A DNA stretch of 64,000 bases from Thalassolituus maritimus (GTDB taxonomy: Bacteria > Pseudomonadota > Gammaproteobacteria > Pseudomonadales > Oceanobacteraceae): contig NZ_FTOH01000002.1 of the NCBI RefSeq assembly GCF_900156675.1, positions 1 through 64,000 on the forward strand, given 5' to 3'. The stretch's first letter is position 1. The number at the start of each line of letters is the position of its first letter. A program made the position numbers and the translations under genes. Shown here in pieces: positions 8,933 through 18,117 of the stretch. Below the pieces are notes generated by a model. The model did not search any database and was not told the DNA's origin. It saw nothing but the letters and a program-made list of their open reading frames with translations.

Positions 8933-10093
8933 TCAGGGCATGATTGCCGGCAATTCTTTGTTGAGTGCTACTTTATTCGCTACTTTTGCTCCGGTCAAAG
9001 CGTATCCGAGCAGATCACCCGCTTCATTGCGGTATTCTGCCTGAACGTCATTGCCTTCCTGTTCAACAATCCAACGACCTGACGCATCACCACCCGGTGG
9101 CGGAGAAACAACCACAGGACACGCTGGCGTCTTCACAGTGACAGGCATAACACCGTAGCTGACTTCAGTCGGTGTGCCGGTCAGTGTCTTCGCCAGAGCA
9201 CGGGCGGAAGCCATCAGCGGCAGTACGTAGAGCAGCACACGGCCTTCAACTTCAGCACAGTCACCCAGAGTGTAAACATCATCAGCACTGGTTTTCAGGT
9301 GACGATCTGCAACGATACCGTGGTTCACTTTGATACCCGCATCGCCCGCAAGCTGAGTGCGAGGACGAAGACCAATCGCTGAAACCACCACATCAGCACG
9401 AATTTCATCACCGTTGTCCAGAGTTGCGACAACACCGTCGCCATCACGTTCAATACGGCTCACCAGAGGGCCAAGGTGGAATTTAACACCGATGCCTTCC
9501 AGACCTGCCTGTACTGCGTTAGCGGCTGATTCAGGCAGCAGAGTCGGGAACACCTGATCACACGGAGCCACGATCTCACACTCATAGCCGCCAGCAGTCA
9601 TATCATTGGCAAACTCACAACCAATGAGACCTGCGCCCATGATCAGAACTCGCTTTTTGCCTTCAGCGGCGCTACGGAATTTGGCGTAATCTTCGAGGTC
9701 ATTGATCGAGAAGACGCGATCTTCAGCACCACCTTCGATGCGCGGACCCACCGCTTCAGCCCCCCAGGCCAGAACCAGCTTGCTGTATTCAACCGTTTCA
9801 TCACCCAGACTGATGGTATGCGCATCGATATCGATCGCTGTCACCACAGTATTGGTACGGATCGTCATGTTCAGCTGTTCGGCCATACCCGCAGCAGTGT
9901 TCATCGCCAGTTCATCTGCGGTTTTATTCTTGCCGTAACCTGTCGACAGCATCGGCTTGGAGTAGCTACGGCCGTCGTCTCCGGTGATCATCAGCAAAGG
10001 CTGATCAGCTGCAAGTTTGCGAAGTTCTTTTGCCAGGTTATATCCGGCCAGGCCTGAGCCAATAATTACGATAGGAGCAGATGAATTACTCAT
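8933..10093 (-). CDS. rubB: Rubredoxin-NAD+ reductase
   Basis: 386-residue FAD/NAD(P) pyridine nucleotide-disulfide reductase-type flavoprotein. The FAD-binding [15 protein letters not shown] (residues 12-26) and the NAD-binding [12 protein letters not shown]ossmann motif are visible, as is the second FAD motif [10 protein letters not shown]. It passes electrons from NADH to rubredoxin, which in alkane degraders feeds AlkB-type hydroxylases and can also detoxify oxygen species. The rubredoxin gene lies immediately upstream in the same operon. No alkane hydroxylase is in the window. Confidence 0.92.
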   Translation of the reverse strand: MSNSSAPIVIIGSGLAGYNLAKELRKLAADQPLLMITGDDGRSYSKPMLSTGYGKNKTADELAMNTAAGMAEQLNMTIRTNTVVTAIDIDAHTISLGDETVEYSKLVLAWGAEAVGPRIEGGAEDRVFSINDLEDYAKFRSAAEGKKRVLIMGAGLIGCEFANDMTAGGYECEIVAPCDQVFPTLLPESAANAVQAGLEGIGVKFHLGPLVSRIERDGDGVVATLDNGDEIRADVVVSAIGLRPRTQLAGDAGIKVNHGIVADRHLKTSADDVYTLGDCAEVEGRVLLYVLPLMASARALAKTLTGTPTEVSYGVMPVTVKTPACPVVVSPPPGGDASGRWIVEQEGNDVQAEYRNEAGDLLGYALTGAKVANKVALNKELPAIMP

Positions 10094-10143
10094 AGAAGGG
10101 TCCGTTCAGTTATCAGGTAAGAGAGGTCTGCAGGGGTGCAGGA

Positions 10144-10166
10144 GGGCTACCGGGAACCGGTAGCCC
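10144..10166 (-). other. Hairpin between rubredoxin and rubredoxin reductase genes
   Basis: A perfect 10-bp inverted repeat with a short loop, 7 bp downstream of the rubredoxin stop. There is no T-run on the coding strand, so it is more likely an mRNA-stabilising or attenuating structure that favours rubredoxin over reductase than a full terminator. Confidence 0.5.
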
Positions 10167-10172
10167 GGATAA

Positions 10173-10337
10173 TCAGATTTCTACCATCTCGAAATCTTCT
10201 TTACCTACGCCACAGTCCGGGCAGATAAAATCGTCAGGCACATCTTCCCAGCGGGTACCCGGAGCGATGCCTTCTTCTGGCGCGCCTTCCGCTTCATCGT
10301 AAATCCAGCCACATACAACACATTGCCACTTCTTCAT
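10173..10337 (-). CDS. rubA: Rubredoxin
   Basis: 54 residues beginning [18 protein letters not shown]. The two iron-binding knuckles are C6-x-x-C9 and C39-x-x-C42 (CPDC), which hold a single Fe(Cys)4 centre. It is a one-electron carrier that receives electrons from the reductase encoded just downstream. Too short for many gene finders, but every rubredoxin landmark (Y13, W30, the GxxxEDF end) is in place. Confidence 0.95.
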   Translation of the reverse strand: MKKWQCVVCGWIYDEAEGAPEEGIAPGTRWEDVPDDFICPDCGVGKEDFEMVEI

Positions 10338-10484
10338 GCCAATAACCTATGATTCGGTGAGTTTTTAAAGGTCGCTAAAAGTACTTATCAAGCCCGCTAA
10401 AATCAACGGTCAATTCCGGGCATTTTTTGAACAGATGTCCGGTCTGACTTGCCTGACCGTACGATTTAGCGCATCCTCCGCGCC

Positions 10485-11045
10485 ATGAAGCACTCTTCTG
10501 ACCTTGCTGTCATTATCCATCCTGCGCGCCCCGACTGGTCGACCCGTCTGAACGTCGCCCCTCAGGCACTGCCACATTTCTGGCGATCCTGGTTACTGGA
10601 GCGTGGCTCCCTTACCGCCCGCCTGAGCAGCCTTAAACCTGACTGCTTCAGCGTCGATTGCCAACGCGAAGGTATTGGCTACCCGACACCAACGGAGCAG
10701 AAAGAACTCGGCTTATCCGCCAGTCAGCGTGTCTGGTTCAGGGAGGTGCAACTCAAGCTGAATGGTACCCCGGTTGTGCATGCGCGCACGGTAGTACCGG
10801 CGGCCGCTCTGACCGGCCGTTTGGCACGTCTGCGCCAACTGGGCAATCGCTCTCTGGGCTCCTTCCTCTTCAGCCAGCCAGATATGCGTCGGACTTTCGT
10901 CCGTGTCTCGCGCTGCAAAGCCAATGCGACCGGGTTAGAATGGGCGCGTCGATCTGTCTTTACCCTCGGAGGCCGGTCACTGATGGTTACTGAGGCGTTC
11001 AGCCCTTTATTGACCCGCTTCGATCAAACAAACAGAACAAACTGA
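10485..11045 (+). CDS. ubiC: Chorismate pyruvate-lyase UbiC
   Basis: 186 residues. UbiC cleaves chorismate to pyruvate and 4-hydroxybenzoate, the first committed step of ubiquinone synthesis. Key residues match the family: R86 in WFREVQ (equivalent to E. coli Arg76), R155/R156 in WARRS and E170 in VTEAF (equivalent to Glu155). It sits 1 bp before ubiA, so the two enzymes that start the quinone pathway are made together. Confidence 0.92.
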   Translation: MKHSSDLAVIIHPARPDWSTRLNVAPQALPHFWRSWLLERGSLTARLSSLKPDCFSVDCQREGIGYPTPTEQKELGLSASQRVWFREVQLKLNGTPVVHARTVVPAAALTGRLARLRQLGNRSLGSFLFSQPDMRRTFVRVSRCKANATGLEWARRSVFTLGGRSLMVTEAFSPLLTRFDQTNRTN

Positions 11046-11046
11046 G

Positions 11047-11940
11047 GTGCCTGTGCTGACAGCCCGACTGGATTCTTTGTGGCCGCAATGGCGTGCCTGG
11101 ATTGCCATTACCCGCCTTGATAAGCCGGTTGGATCTTATCTGCTGCTATGGCCAACCTTCTGGGCCTTATGGACGGCTGCCGAGGGAATACCATCGCTCA
11201 GTAACCTGATCATATTCACGGCTGGCGTATTTCTGATGCGCTCCGCCGGCTGTGTCATCAATGATTACGCTGATCGCGAAGTCGACGGCCATGTTCAGCG
11301 TACCAATGAACGTCCGTTAGCCACGGGGGCTTTGTCAGCGAAAGCGGCGCTGGCTGGGTTTGCATTACTCTGCGCTATATCGTTCGGCCTTGTACTCCTG
11401 ACCAACAGCATGACGATATGGCTTTCTTTCGGCGGCGTTGCACTCGCAGCCATCTACCCCTTTATGAAGCGCCATACGCACTTGCCTCAGCTCTTTCTGG
11501 GAACCGCATTTTCCTGGGCAATTCCTATGGCGTTTGCCGCCGAGTCTGAGTCCCTGCCCGCCTACCTCTGGTTGTTTTACGCGGCGAACCTCTGCTGGAC
11601 GGTGGCTTACGATACTTTTTACGCCATGGTCGATCGTGATGACGATCTGAAAATTGGCGTAAAATCGACCGCGATTCTGTTTGGCGAGCTTGATTTACAG
11701 ATGATAGGGCTTCTGCAGGCCATGAATGTCGCTTTTCTGTTTTTTGCAGGACAGCAGTTTGGCTTTGGCTGGGTCTACTACCTCAGTCTCGCGACCGGCG
11801 CCGCCTTTCTGGGGTGGCAGATCTGGAGTGCCCGCAGCCGCAATCGTGAAGACTGTTTCCGGGTATTCCGCCAATCGCATTGGTTCGGAGCCATTGTCTG
11901 GTTCGGAATTGTTGGCCACTACCTGCTGAGTGCCTCCTGA
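11047..11940 (+). CDS. ubiA: 4-hydroxybenzoate polyprenyltransferase UbiA
   Basis: 297-residue integral membrane enzyme that attaches the polyprenyl tail to 4-hydroxybenzoate. The two Mg-diphosphate-binding aspartate motifs are visible: NDYADREVD (residues 72-80) and DRDDDLKIG near residue 198. Hydrophobic helices fill the rest. The start is GTG, 1 bp after the ubiC stop, with the GAGG of the ubiC end as ribosome site. Confidence 0.95.
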   Translation: MPVLTARLDSLWPQWRAWIAITRLDKPVGSYLLLWPTFWALWTAAEGIPSLSNLIIFTAGVFLMRSAGCVINDYADREVDGHVQRTNERPLATGALSAKAALAGFALLCAISFGLVLLTNSMTIWLSFGGVALAAIYPFMKRHTHLPQLFLGTAFSWAIPMAFAAESESLPAYLWLFYAANLCWTVAYDTFYAMVDRDDDLKIGVKSTAILFGELDLQMIGLLQAMNVAFLFFAGQQFGFGWVYYLSLATGAAFLGWQIWSARSRNREDCFRVFRQSHWFGAIVWFGIVGHYLLSAS

Positions 11941-11968
11941 GACCAGATCGATCCGATTGAATCAACAC

Positions 11969-11986
11969 TTGTCACATACCTGTAAC
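11969..11986 (+). promoter_or_regulatory. Pho box upstream of phoB
   Basis: Two heptamers, TTGTCAC and CTGTAAC, separated by ATAC, match the PhoB-binding layout of CTGTCAT direct repeats with 4-bp spacing. Exactly 10 bp further on is TGTAAT (11997-12002), a good -10 box at the spacing expected when a Pho box replaces the -35. This implies autoregulation of phoB-phoR by PhoB. Confidence 0.85.
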
Positions 11987-12036
11987 ATCTCACCTGTGTA
12001 ATACGCCGGTAATGATAACTAATCTGTGACCGGACT

Positions 12037-12735
12037 ATGACTAACGCTGGAAAACGCGTACTCATCGTAGATGATGAAGCACCCATCCGTGAAATGATCG
12101 CCGTCGCTCTGGAAATGGCCGGCTATGAATGTCTCGAAGCCGAAAATGTTCAGGACGCTCATTCTCTTGTAGTGGACCAACGCCCCGACATGATTCTGCT
12201 CGACTGGATGCTGCCGGGTGTCAGTGGCATTGAATTTGCCCGCCGCCTGAAGCGCGAAGAAGCAACCGCTGAGCTGCCGATCATTATGCTCACGGCGAAG
12301 GGCGAAGAAGAAAATAAAGTTCAGGGCCTCGAAAGCGGTGCTGATGACTACATCACCAAGCCATTCTCTCCACGCGAACTGGTTGCCCGCCTGAAGGCCG
12401 TACTGCGCCGGGCAACACCTCCGGGTGTCGAAGAAACCATCGAAGTGAATGGTCTGATTCTCGACCCTGTATGCCACCGCGTGATGGCCCACGACAAAGC
12501 GGTTGATGTGGGCCCTACCGAGTACCGCCTGCTGCAATTTTTTATGACGCATCAGGAACGTGCATACTCACGCTCACAACTGCTGGATCAGGTCTGGGGT
12601 GGCAACGTCTATGTTGAAGAGCGTACGGTGGATGTGCACATCCGTCGTCTTCGCAAGGCGCTTGGCCAGTCACATGAGCAGCTGATTCAGACAGTTCGCG
12701 GTACCGGTTACCGCTTTTCAACCAAAGCGTCCTGA
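12037..12735 (+). CDS. phoB: Phosphate regulon response regulator PhoB
   Basis: 232 residues. The receiver domain has the acidic pocket VDDE (11-14), phosphoacceptor D56 in LLDWMLP and the conserved TAK and KPFSPREL elements. An OmpR-type winged helix follows ([11 protein letters not shown], then [14 protein letters not shown] and [11 protein letters not shown]). When phosphorylated it binds Pho boxes such as those found before pstS, the porin gene and itself. It is 2 bp ahead of phoR and next to ubiA, the Pseudomonas order. A second PhoB-like gene lies about 6 kb downstream. Confidence 0.95.
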   Translation: MTNAGKRVLIVDDEAPIREMIAVALEMAGYECLEAENVQDAHSLVVDQRPDMILLDWMLPGVSGIEFARRLKREEATAELPIIMLTAKGEEENKVQGLESGADDYITKPFSPRELVARLKAVLRRATPPGVEETIEVNGLILDPVCHRVMAHDKAVDVGPTEYRLLQFFMTHQERAYSRSQLLDQVWGGNVYVEERTVDVHIRRLRKALGQSHEQLIQTVRGTGYRFSTKAS

Positions 12736-12737
12736 TC

Positions 12738-14051
12738 GTGCCGGGCTGGCGTCAGGAGCTTAAACGGCTCCTGCTTCTGCTGGCCATTGGCCTGAGCGGG
12801 CTCTGGTGGAGCCCCTGGCCGTTCCTGCCTCTGGCGGTCATCAGTCTGCTGATTCTGTTCTGGCATCTACGTCAGGCCATCCGCATGAAGCACTGGTTGA
12901 CCAGTTACGAATCTCAGGAAGCTCCGACCACCAGCGGTATCTGGCAGGATCTCATCAAACTCAGCTTGCGCCCAACCAAGCGCAGCCAACGCTACCGCCA
13001 TAAATTACAGGCGCTGTTTGACCGACTGCAGGATTCAACCTCGGCATTGCAGGAAGGTATCGTGATGGTGGATCGCCACGGCAACCTTGAATGGTGGAAC
13101 CGCTCCGCCGGTAAAATGCTCGGGCTGCGCGATCCTATCGATATCAACCAACCCATCACTAACCTGATACGCGCCCCGGAATTCACCGCCTACTTTGCCA
13201 AAGGCGACTTCGACACACCGCTGGAGCTGAATTCACCCATTGCCAAAGACATGTGCCTGTCGCTCAACATCACGCCGTTCGGACGCAACGAGCGCCTGAT
13301 CGTGGCCCATGACGTCAGCCGCCTTCGACAACTGGAACAAATGCGCAAAGACTTCGTCGGCAACGTCAGCCACGAACTGAGAACGCCCCTCACTGTGATA
13401 CAGGGCTATCTGGAGACCTTTGAAGATATTATCCCAGAACGCGCTGGGCGTATGCTGACTCAGATGCAGGAGCAGGCCTCCCGTATGGATTCGTTAGTGC
13501 GCGACCTGCTCGCTTTGTCGCGCCTTGAGAACGGCGCTCATGATCCAAGAACCGGTGTTGATGTCATCACACTACTCGAACAGATCACAGAAGAAGCTAT
13601 CGCGGTGTCCGCAGGGCAACACGACATACGCCTGACACTGGATACCGACGACAGCCTCAGCGGCTATGAGCATGAGTTACGCAGTGCATTCACCAACCTG
13701 ATCATTAATGCAGTGAAGTACACTCCCGCTGGGGGCAACATCCATATTCGCTGGTATAGAGATGGAGAAACTCTGCGCCTGGACGTGAAAGACTCGGGTA
13801 TCGGCATTGAAGAACATCATCTCCCCCGCCTGACCGAGCGATTTTATCGCGCCGATCCAAGCCGCAGTAAAAACACCGGCGGCACAGGGTTAGGTCTCGC
13901 GATCGTAAAACATGTGCTACTGCGCCACGCTGGCAACCTGCTGGTCACCAGCGACTACGGGAAAGGAAGCTGCTTTACCGCCTGCTTCGAAGCGCCTGTT
14001 CACCTTCCGGCATCAGCGGACTTTCGCAATGAAGCGCGACAGCACGGCTAA
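12738..14051 (+). CDS. phoR: Phosphate regulon sensor kinase PhoR
   Basis: 437 residues. Two closely spaced N-terminal membrane helices (about 10-43) with almost no periplasmic loop are typical of PhoR, which reads phosphate through PstSCAB-PhoU. A PAS domain (about 95-195) is followed by the HisKA box NVSHELRTPLTV with phospho-histidine H212 and an ATPase domain (NLIINAVKY, DSGIGI, GGTGLGLAIVKH). Start is GTG, 2 bp after phoB. The 3' end overlaps the convergent CheY-like gene by 39 bp. Confidence 0.94.
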   Translation: MPGWRQELKRLLLLLAIGLSGLWWSPWPFLPLAVISLLILFWHLRQAIRMKHWLTSYESQEAPTTSGIWQDLIKLSLRPTKRSQRYRHKLQALFDRLQDSTSALQEGIVMVDRHGNLEWWNRSAGKMLGLRDPIDINQPITNLIRAPEFTAYFAKGDFDTPLELNSPIAKDMCLSLNITPFGRNERLIVAHDVSRLRQLEQMRKDFVGNVSHELRTPLTVIQGYLETFEDIIPERAGRMLTQMQEQASRMDSLVRDLLALSRLENGAHDPRTGVDVITLLEQITEEAIAVSAGQHDIRLTLDTDDSLSGYEHELRSAFTNLIINAVKYTPAGGNIHIRWYRDGETLRLDVKDSGIGIEEHHLPRLTERFYRADPSRSKNTGGTGLGLAIVKHVLLRHAGNLLVTSDYGKGSCFTACFEAPVHLPASADFRNEARQHG

Positions 14052-14909
14052 TTTATCTTCGTCGTCATCCACAAACCGGATCAGCATCTGAATCGTCTCG
14101 GCTTCTGGATGTGGCTCCTGCGCCTGCATCATACGAACATAGCCATTAATACGCGCCACATCGCCTGAATCCTGATCAACAATATCGGCAACCGCAGGTT
14201 CCAACAGCGCAGGCAGGGCGCCATCTCTGCGGAATACGCCGATCATTTCCTGCAGATTAATATCCTTCAGTACCAACTTGGCAGAACTGCCTGAACCGAA
14301 GCGAACACTCGCTACGCCCCTTGCCTTGGACTTAGGCTTAGTAGCGGGGGCAGCTTCCGGAGAGGAGGAACCTCCCATCAGCACGCTAGCACCGCCCATG
14401 TCCTGAGCTACCGGTTTACCCGCACCTTTACCACCAGAGGCATCGCCCCCAGCAGGTTTACCCATCAGAACATCCGCTGATTGCTGTCCGGGCATTCCCT
14501 TGAATGCAGGTCCCTCACCCGGCTTCACGCCAAGATGCTTGGCAACAACTTTAGAAACCTTGGCGACGAAATTTTCCCGTGTGAAAGGCTTGCCGATGTA
14601 GTCCGAAACTCCTGACTGCACAGCCTTAACGACATGATCACGATCACCGCGACTGGTGATCATCATAAAGGGGGTCTTCTTGTAACGCTCGTCAGATCTC
14701 ATCCACTCGAGAACCTCAATGCCCGACATCTCAGGCATCTCCCAGTCACACAGAACAAGATTAATTTCGCGTTGATTCATCACGGTCACGGCCTTACGAC
14801 CATCGACCGCTTCATTAATCTCACAGCCGGGATAGGTATCCCTGACTGCTTTTTTTACCAGGTCGCGGACGAACGCTGCGTCATCAACGACCAGAACCCT
14901 CAGTTTCAT
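14013..14909 (-). CDS. CheY-like response regulator with linker and C-terminal region
   Basis: 298 residues. Residues 1-125 form a receiver domain: DD at 9-10, phosphoacceptor D55 in LCDWEMP, a TSRGD segment and the KPF lysine. Residues about 130-205 are a Gly/Ala/Pro/Lys-rich linker. The last 90 residues form a compact domain I do not recognise, with no DNA-binding motif. A similar gene lies near phoR in Pseudomonas. The start overlaps the cysZ end by 26 bp, so the two are coupled. Confidence 0.8.
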   Translation of the reverse strand: MKLRVLVVDDAAFVRDLVKKAVRDTYPGCEINEAVDGRKAVTVMNQREINLVLCDWEMPEMSGIEVLEWMRSDERYKKTPFMMITSRGDRDHVVKAVQSGVSDYIGKPFTRENFVAKVSKVVAKHLGVKPGEGPAFKGMPGQQSADVLMGKPAGGDASGGKGAGKPVAQDMGGASVLMGGSSSPEAAPATKPKSKARGVASVRFGSGSSAKLVLKDINLQEMIGVFRRDGALPALLEPAVADIVDQDSGDVARINGYVRMMQAQEPHPEAETIQMLIRFVDDDEDKLAVLSRFIAKVR

Positions 14910-15693
14910 CGTGCGTCAGCCTTGGAGTAACGTCTTCTGTTAACTCAGCATAGCTGCTTTTGCCAGAATCGCTGCCAAAGGGCATACGTTCCAGTCGCAT
15001 CAGAGTCGCTCCAATCACGGCTGCAGGCATAATAAACAGGTTAACCACGGGCACAGTCAGCAGAAGCGCCACCAGCAAGCCAAACCCCATTACCGTCCAT
15101 AAATCCTCAGCCAATCTCTCACGAACTTCTGCAAACGGCTTAGCATGGTTATCAAACGAAAGATCCATGTACTGAATCGCCATCATCCAGCCGCCAAACC
15201 AGAACCACAAGGGAGGAGCGACAAGCTGCCCGATACCGGGAATCCAGCCAAGTAAAAAAATACCGAGATAACGCGGCAGGTAGTACCCCACTTTAGTCAG
15301 CTCCCGCCCAAGGGTACGGATCGTCATTGCCGGAATGGATTCATCCGGAATCGAGTGCCCCTGCAAGGTTTCAACACGCTCAGCCAACAGGCCATTCAGC
15401 GGCCCCGCAATAATCATCAGGACGGCACTGAAGAAGTACACCAGTGACAACACCAGAAAGATGACAACCAGCGGCATCAGAATCCAGTACAGAAAAGATA
15501 ACCAGCCGGGCAACATATCAACCAACTGACCGATCCAGGCATCCAGCTGACTGATCCCCCAGACGCTGGCGAAACCCATCACAATGATGTTCAGGAGTAA
15601 TGGAAAAGCAACATAACGACGCAGCCCGGGGGTTTTTAAGTTCTGAAAACCACGCCAGACATATTGCATACCGGTGAAAGGATTACCGCTCAT
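14884..15693 (-). CDS. cysZ: CysZ-like sulfate transporter (EI24 family)
   Basis: 269-residue inner-membrane protein with about four hydrophobic segments and the family traits GNPFTGMQYVWRGF at the start, the MIAGPLNGLLAERVE segment and the PGIGQLVAPPLWFWFGGWMMAIQY core. CysZ brings sulfate into the cell for cysteine synthesis. The ATG at 15693 is preferred over one 15 bp upstream because GAGGGA lies 4-5 bp before it. It overlaps the CheY-like gene downstream and is divergent from trmH. Confidence 0.85.
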   Translation of the reverse strand: MSGNPFTGMQYVWRGFQNLKTPGLRRYVAFPLLLNIIVMGFASVWGISQLDAWIGQLVDMLPGWLSFLYWILMPLVVIFLVLSLVYFFSAVLMIIAGPLNGLLAERVETLQGHSIPDESIPAMTIRTLGRELTKVGYYLPRYLGIFLLGWIPGIGQLVAPPLWFWFGGWMMAIQYMDLSFDNHAKPFAEVRERLAEDLWTVMGFGLLVALLLTVPVVNLFIMPAAVIGATLMRLERMPFGSDSGKSSYAELTEDVTPRLTHDETEGSGR

Positions 15694-15766
15694 GATTCCC
15701 TCGTGCATCTACGAAAAGCCTTTTATACAATCCTCGCCCTTTGTTGACCACCCAGGAGTGCCGGAC

Positions 15767-16468
15767 ATGACCCCGGAACGCTACGACCGCATCCGAAAAA
15801 CCCTTGAGATGCGCCAGCCGGACCTTACCGTCATTACGGACGAAGTGTATAAACCGCATAATCTGGCAGCCATAGCACGCACCTGCGATGCCGTCGGTAT
15901 TCCTAAGATTCACTGCGTATGGCCTCGCGACCGCTACCGCCTGAAAACAGCGGCAACCGCCGGCTCATCCGACTGGATTGAGGTTCAGACTCACGCCGAT
16001 ATAGAAACCGGGATTCGTGAGTTACAGGACAAAGGCGTAAAAGTCGTAGCGGCTCACCTCACCGATCGCGCCATTGACTACCGCGATTATGACTTTACTC
16101 AGCCAACCGCCTTACTTATGGGCACGGAAAAAGAAGGCGTCAGCGATGTTGCCTCTGATATGGCTGACGAGCATCTGATTATCCCGATGCGCGGCATGGT
16201 GCAATCGTTCAACGTATCCGTGGCTGCGGCCATCATTCTCAATGAAGCTCATTACCAACGTCAGGCCGCTGGCATGTATGACGCACAACGCCTGCCAGAT
16301 GAATGGTTTGATCGCCTCTTGTTCGAATGGTGCCAACCTAAGGTTGCGCGCCTGTGCCGGGAAAATAATCTCAGCTATCCTGAGTTAAGGGCAGACGGAG
16401 AGTTAACAGACCCGCAAGGTTTTTCTGATCTGTACAATGCCCACAGGGCGGCCAAAAAGAAGGGGTGA
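15767..16468 (+). CDS. trmH: tRNA (guanosine(18)-2'-O)-methyltransferase TrmH
   Basis: 233 residues. A SPOUT methyltransferase that 2'-O-methylates G18 in the tRNA D-loop. The N-terminus MTPERYDRIRKTLEMRQPDLTV aligns with E. coli TrmH. The knot motifs LLMGTEKEGVS and IPMRGMVQSFNVSVAAAIIL carry the AdoMet-binding trefoil. An earlier in-frame ATG exists, but AGGAG 8 bp before 15767 and the family alignment favour this start. Confidence 0.93.
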   Translation: MTPERYDRIRKTLEMRQPDLTVITDEVYKPHNLAAIARTCDAVGIPKIHCVWPRDRYRLKTAATAGSSDWIEVQTHADIETGIRELQDKGVKVVAAHLTDRAIDYRDYDFTQPTALLMGTEKEGVSDVASDMADEHLIIPMRGMVQSFNVSVAAAIILNEAHYQRQAAGMYDAQRLPDEWFDRLLFEWCQPKVARLCRENNLSYPELRADGELTDPQGFSDLYNAHRAAKKKG

Positions 16469-16588
16469 AAGCTCTGGCTGGGACAGATTTTTACAAAACA
16501 AAAAGTGCAACAAAGCGTACGGGGCAGTAATATTGAAAATCCGTGTTACACAGCGTTTCCGAGTTGGAGTAACACTGTAAGTCATTCG

Positions 16589-16626
16589 CCCACCTGCTTG
16601 TGCGATATATCTCACAAGCAGGTGGG
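16589..16626 (+). terminator. Perfect 14-bp hairpin downstream of trmH
   Basis: Arms 16589-16602 and 16613-16626 are perfectly complementary around a 10-base AT-rich loop and are followed by AAATTT. It lies about 120 bp after the trmH stop and about 160 bp before the CsrB-like RNA. It could end trmH transcription and insulate the RNA gene, though the T-run is weak. Confidence 0.5.
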
Positions 16627-16785
16627 AAATTTAGGCATAACACTGTCTTAATCCCCGCATATTCCTCGCACGAAAAACCTAACCCTTTGTTTTTAAAAGA
16701 ATTCCCAACAGACACTGGCATTTGACGACACGACCTGTCGCAATAGTCACGTAACACGAACTCACAGTTTTGCTATCTTTAATTT

Positions 16786-16998
16786 CGCAGGACGCAAGGC
16801 GCTGATGGGATCAGCAAGCAGGACGCAGGATTCGGCAGGATTGCCGGGCAGGATGCACAGGGACGACACAGGAAGCGAAGGAATATTGTGGCCAGGAGGC
16901 CAACCAGGACGGTAGAGAGGATCTCGCTCAAGGACGACATACCAGGACGGTATAGGGTGCTGTGGCGGTGAGGACAGGATGTCCTGGCCGCCCATTTA
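16786..16998 (+). ncRNA. CsrB/RsmZ-like CsrA-sequestering small RNA
   Basis: There are 16 GGA triplets within about 190 bases, 14 of them AGGA and many in CAGGA(C/T/A)G form, the CsrA/RsmA binding signature. Several sit in the loops of short hairpins: GGCAGGATTGCC, GGCCAGGAGGCC, GAGAGGATCTC, ATACCAGGACGGTAT and GGACAGGATGTCC. A TATCTT -10-like box lies at 16774-16779. The 3' end is a GGCGG...CCGCC hairpin (16964-16992) and CATTT, a possible terminator. Such RNAs titrate CsrA and so control carbon storage, motility and biofilm genes. An open frame on the other strand here is non-coding. Exact ends are inferred. Confidence 0.85.
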
Positions 16999-17308
16999 GC
17001 TCCCGGTTACTTCACTCTGAATTCCCACCTGCTCAAGAACCTCCAAAGACAAATTGCTTGCCAGCATATTTTTCGTATTTCTGCTTGTGCGCTTGTTAAC
17101 CAACAAATCAGCTCAGTAACAGCGGTATTTAACCTATTACGCTCTCCTCTGGAACACCGGCCAGATAGTGACACCCTTGTCACTTAAAGCTCGTCAAATT
17201 TCCACCAGTGGCATTACAAAAGGCAACCATCAACATACCCACTGTTGTGGAGCTCACCTGTGGCTGTGTCATCCTGTATCTGTACAAAGATCACACCGGA
17301 AGAACAGT

Positions 17309-17785
17309 ATGCCATCACCATCACTTAAGCTGCGCCTCGGGCAGCTACTTCTGAACCGACGCGCAATTACCCGTAAGCAGTTGGATGATGCACTTCAATA
17401 CCAGAAAGAACACGCAGGAGCCAAACTCGGTGAAGCACTGATCGCTCTGGGGGCTATTGATGAAGGGGTTCTCAAACGGGTTCTGCGTCAGCAGCGCTGG
17501 TTACGCCCTTGCGCAACTTGTTTTGCTCTTCTGTCGCCGATATCAGTGACTTACGCCTACGACCCGGAGGAGCACATGCTCTCTTCCCAGGATGAGGCCG
17601 CGACATACTGGTATCTTCAGGAAGAACAACAACAGAGCTACAGCGACTCAGAACAAGCCATGAGAATGCTTGCTACCGCTTACGACCTTTACAAAGGCGA
17701 GCCCCAGGCCGGTGAATGGCGCTACAGTCTGAGTGAGACAGATAACAGCGAGGGCTATCAGGTCGAAGTGAAGGTTTTTTTCTGA
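17309..17785 (+). CDS. Small protein with MshEN/GspE-N-like domain
   Basis: 158 residues. Residues 9-62 (LGQLLLNRRAITRKQLDDAL, then KLGEALIALGAIDEGVLKRVLRQQ) match the N-terminal helical domain of GspE/PilB-type ATPases, but no ATPase domain follows. A short hydrophobic stretch (about 68-84) may be a membrane segment, and the acidic C-terminus has no recognisable fold. GGAAG 6 bp before the ATG supports this start over one 141 bp upstream. Function unknown. Confidence 0.6.
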   Translation: MPSPSLKLRLGQLLLNRRAITRKQLDDALQYQKEHAGAKLGEALIALGAIDEGVLKRVLRQQRWLRPCATCFALLSPISVTYAYDPEEHMLSSQDEAATYWYLQEEQQQSYSDSEQAMRMLATAYDLYKGEPQAGEWRYSLSETDNSEGYQVEVKVFF

Positions 17786-17821
17786 GAGCCGAACAATCCG
17801 GAAAACAGAATGCTGGAAAAG

Positions 17822-17853
17822 AAAAAAGCCCGTACATCCGTACGGGCTTTTTT
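17822..17853. terminator. Bidirectional intrinsic terminator
   Basis: Stem GCCCGTAC/GTACGGGC with an ATCC loop, flanked by six A on one side and six T on the other, so it works for the plus-strand MshEN-like gene and for the minus-strand tRNA-Thr. Confidence 0.9.
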
Positions 17854-17856
17854 GTA

Positions 17857-17932
<76 letters not shown>

Positions 17933-18117
17933 TAAGTGGGCGGGAATATTACTGATCAGCCCCCAAGTCGTCAACCATTTTTCGAAAAGAATTTACTATT
18001 TTTCAATAAGTTAACACCACCCACCCAAGGACAGGCTAAGCAGCACGAAAAACAGTCCAAAATCGTAATAAAAATGTCACAATACATGCCCCTGAAATGA
18101 ATACACTAGGTGCCGAC

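Noticed and set aside
16762..16995. Open frame opposite the CsrB-like RNA
   Set aside because: No ribosome site, and the sequence is explained by the repeated GGA hairpins.
18063..18080. Possible Pho box (TCGTAAT-AAAA-ATGTCAC) before the second PhoB-like gene
   Set aside because: Spacing fits, but the first heptamer matches poorly and no -10 lies ten bases downstream.
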